Shown: piece after piece, positions 15,264 to 16,300 of the stretch | Layout of the letters: the number at the start of each line of letters is the position of its first letter | Numbering within the stretch: the first letter of the stretch is position 1 | Assembly: GCA_035291605.1 (NCBI GenBank) | Contig: DATDRS010000243.1 | Location: forward strand, 1-16,300 | Direction: 5' to 3' | Length of the DNA: 16,300 nucleotides | Source: DATDRS01 sp035291605 | GTDB lineage: Bacteria; Chloroflexota; Anaerolineae; Anaerolineales; UBA6663 | Translations under genes and position numbers: made by a program | Notes under the pieces: model-generated | Databases searched by the model: none | What the model was told of the DNA's origin: nothing | Seen by the model: only the letters and a program-made list of their open reading frames with translations

Positions 15264-15269
15264 CTCTCC
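15264..15269 (-). promoter_or_regulatory. Ribosome binding site of the putative immunity gene
   Basis: On the - strand GGAGAG lies 5 nt before ATG (15258-15256), between the toxin stop (15274-15272) and the next start. This close arrangement supports co-expression of toxin module and immunity candidate and fixes the start of the 120-residue protein. Confidence 0.65.
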
Positions 15270-15271
15270 AA

Positions 15272-15979
15272 TCACGGGCTATAGTCTGTAATATACCAAA
15301 GACTACGGTATCTGTTTATTGTACTAAAGGATGTGGTCTGGAAGACACTTTGAGTATAACCAAGTTCCGATGATGGATTATAGGCACTGTAATATAGCTT
15401 TCCAGTGCTTTCTAAATCGGCGACTACATCTTCGGGAAGCATCACATGCACAACATCCAGATCAGCCTTTGGGCTATAGGCAGTCACCAATTGATCTCGG
15501 AAATCATCCATCATCTCAGCGAGCTGCATAGGCGTTGTAGGTGGCTGATACCGAGGAGCTAATGTCCAAGCGTAGAATTTTGGATCATTAAAGCCACTTG
15601 GGCCAGTAACAGGTTTGACGCCATTCTCCTTGATGTCCTTTGCGAACTTGGCGATAGTGAGATGATAATATTCAATGTAGTATTCACGCTCCCGCGACGG
15701 CGTTGGGAGTGGTCCAATGACAACTGTTGGCTTAGGATTCGGCTTTGGATTGACATCGACCTGGGTCCCGGGCTTCGTTTGAGATTGTACGGCAGTCTTT
15801 ATCGCCTCGCCAACCACGTAGGCACAAATGCTCCCCACTATAATGACACCGCCAACAATGGCTGATTGGGGTGTGCCAGCTGATTGGGTAGCTACAGTTG
15901 CTAGCCACGGAGGTAACAGAGCATTGAATGGGCCAGGGTTACACGCCTTAGCCTCAGGATTATAACCATATAGACAGTA
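15272..15979 (-). CDS. Rhs C-terminal variable (putative toxin) module, reading frame shifted from the Rhs core
   Basis: This frame continues from YCLYGYNPEAKACNPGP through a hydrophobic segment (SAIVGGVIIVGSICAYVV), a Pro/Lys-rich linker (KPGTQVDVNPKPNPKP, then PLPTP) and a final domain of about 130 residues to the stop at 15272. It has no ATG/GTG/TTG near its left end; the first is GTG at 15838, inside the membrane segment, so it is most naturally the C terminus of the Rhs protein whose core end lies just upstream in another frame. The last domain begins YYHLTIAKFAKDIKENGVKP and continues with GFNDPKFYAWTLAP, recalling the start of ADP-ribosyltransferase-like toxins (YHxT ... I ... G), but no full catalytic set is certain. 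It is 13 nt from the immunity candidate. The toxin activity is inferred. Confidence 0.6.
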   Translation of the reverse strand, partial: YCLYGYNPEAKACNPGPFNALLPPWLATVATQSAGTPQSAIVGGVIIVGSICAYVVGEAIKTAVQSQTKPGTQVDVNPKPNPKPTVVIGPLPTPSREREYYIEYYHLTIAKFAKDIKENGVKPVTGPSGFNDPKFYAWTLAPRYQPPTTPMQLAEMMDDFRDQLVTAYSPKADLDVVHVMLPEDVVADLESTGKLYYSAYNPSSELGYTQSVFQTTSFSTINRYRSLWYITDYSP

Positions 15980-16300
15980 TGCCCGCTTGGATCGGTATAA
16001 TTGACTGGATTAGAGAGGGAGTACAGCCATTTGTCCAGCGTCAAGGGGTGCCAATAGTCCCCCGGAAAAGTGTCAGCTGTGATGAAGTATCCCTGCGCTG
16101 TCGAAAGATACTGCGCCCGCAAGAAAACTAACCCGGTCGCATCACGCGCCTCGCCTGCCCGGAATGTGTCAAGGGTTTTGAGACAACACCATTGGGAGTT
16201 TAGTGTCGAACCTCGGTGTCGACACCTGGCTGGGCGGGGGTGGCTTCTGGGTGAGCCACCTCCACTTTCGGTGGGTTGATCCAGGCTACCGTCGGCAAGG
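15901..16300 (-). CDS. Rhs core C-terminal end (partial, runs off the right edge)
   Basis: Reading right to left, GEARDATGLVFLRAQYLSTA, then GYFITADTFPGD, LDKWLYSLSNPVNYTDPSGH is the conserved last segment of Rhs cores (the DPSG motif where the core is normally followed by the variable tail). The frame then runs into 25 unrelated codons and stops at 15901, while the adjacent frame from about 15979 carries the expected continuation YCLYGYNPEA, so a one-base shift lies near 15975-15981. To the right, clear Rhs similarity begins only around 16165; the frame stays open to the edge but reads non-Rhs sequence with palindromes. Rhs proteins are large secreted or surface shell proteins that deliver their C terminus as a toxin. 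This copy appears broken at both ends, or damaged by assembly error. Confidence 0.65.
   Translation of the reverse strand, partial: LADGSLDQPTESGGGSPRSHPRPARCRHRGSTLNSQWCCLKTLDTFRAGEARDATGLVFLRAQYLSTAQGYFITADTFPGDYWHPLTLDKWLYSLSNPVNYTDPSGHTVYMVIILRLRRVTLAHSMLCYLRG
16167..16275. repeat. Cluster of palindromes at the window edge, possible insertion-element end
   Basis: Within about 110 bases there are TGTC...GACA (16167-16185), the perfect 12-bp palindrome GGTGTCGACACC (16215-16226), a 7-bp stem GGTGGCT/AGCCACC with an 8-nt loop (16239-16260), and CCACC/GGTGG (16256-16275). Rhs similarity ceases here. Such clustering is typical of noncoding ends of insertion elements, but no transposase is in the window, so this stays tentative. 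Confidence 0.3.

Noticed and set aside
15040..15291. 83-residue + strand frame opposite the immunity candidate
   Set aside because: No ribosome binding site or family; the - strand gene has a good site and context.
1..16300. tRNA, rRNA or CRISPR arrays
   Set aside because: No cloverleaf-like T-loop pattern, rRNA-like stretch or regularly spaced repeats were seen by eye; a dedicated scan was not possible.

Overview
The window is mostly GC-rich, gene-dense bacterial DNA. The gene content (ROK sugar kinase, M50 site-2-type protease with CBS domains, class III aminotransferase, very large class III cyclase/ATPase/TPR proteins, Rhs/YD-repeat debris) and the codon style suggest an environmental Chloroflexota (Anaerolineae-like) genome. 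That placement is an inference; no phylogenetic marker gene is present.

Positions 1-14096 carry six genes on the + strand, and from 814 onward they look like one transcription unit. They are: the 3' part of a ROK-family kinase (1-738); an M50 intramembrane protease with two CBS domains (814-2073), which overlaps the next start by 4 nt; a class III PLP aminotransferase (2070-3404); a 1371-residue protein with the layout of mammalian soluble adenylyl cyclase ADCY10, namely C1 cyclase, C2 cyclase, AAA/NTPase and TPR (3425-7540); a 735-residue protein combining a degenerate and an intact metallo-beta-lactamase (MBL) fold with two cyclic-nucleotide-binding domains (7559-9766); and a second ADCY10-like paralogue of 1422 residues (9828-14096). 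Gaps inside this run are -4, 20, 18 and 61 nt.

The centre of interest is the sandwich cyclase - MBL/cNMP-binding protein - cyclase. By residue mapping, the first cyclase keeps the metal-binding Asp pair, the adenine-recognising Lys/Thr and the transition-state Asn/Arg. The second keeps the metal pair but has lost Lys, Thr and Asn (Q317, A386, I393). A plausible reading is a self-contained cyclic-nucleotide module: a maker, a degenerate partner, and an enzyme with cNMP sensors as effector or possible degrader. This is inferred from sequence.

From about 14100 the character changes. Genes point to the - strand and from about 14770 the DNA is clearly more AT-rich. Reading right to left on the - strand there is the C-terminal end of an Rhs core protein running off the right edge; a likely +/-1 frameshift near 15978; a C-terminal toxin-like module (membrane segment, Pro-rich linker, possible ADP-ribosyltransferase-like domain) ending at 15272; and, 13 nt downstream with a good ribosome binding site, a 120-residue protein in the position of an immunity gene (14896-15258). 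Further downstream lies an orphan Rhs/YD-repeat fragment spliced to a beta-helix-type tail (14046-14741). A 64-nt near-perfect hairpin (14707-14770) sits on the composition boundary, just downstream of a TATAAT promoter-like motif. The right edge carries several palindromes and may be a recombination or insertion-element junction.
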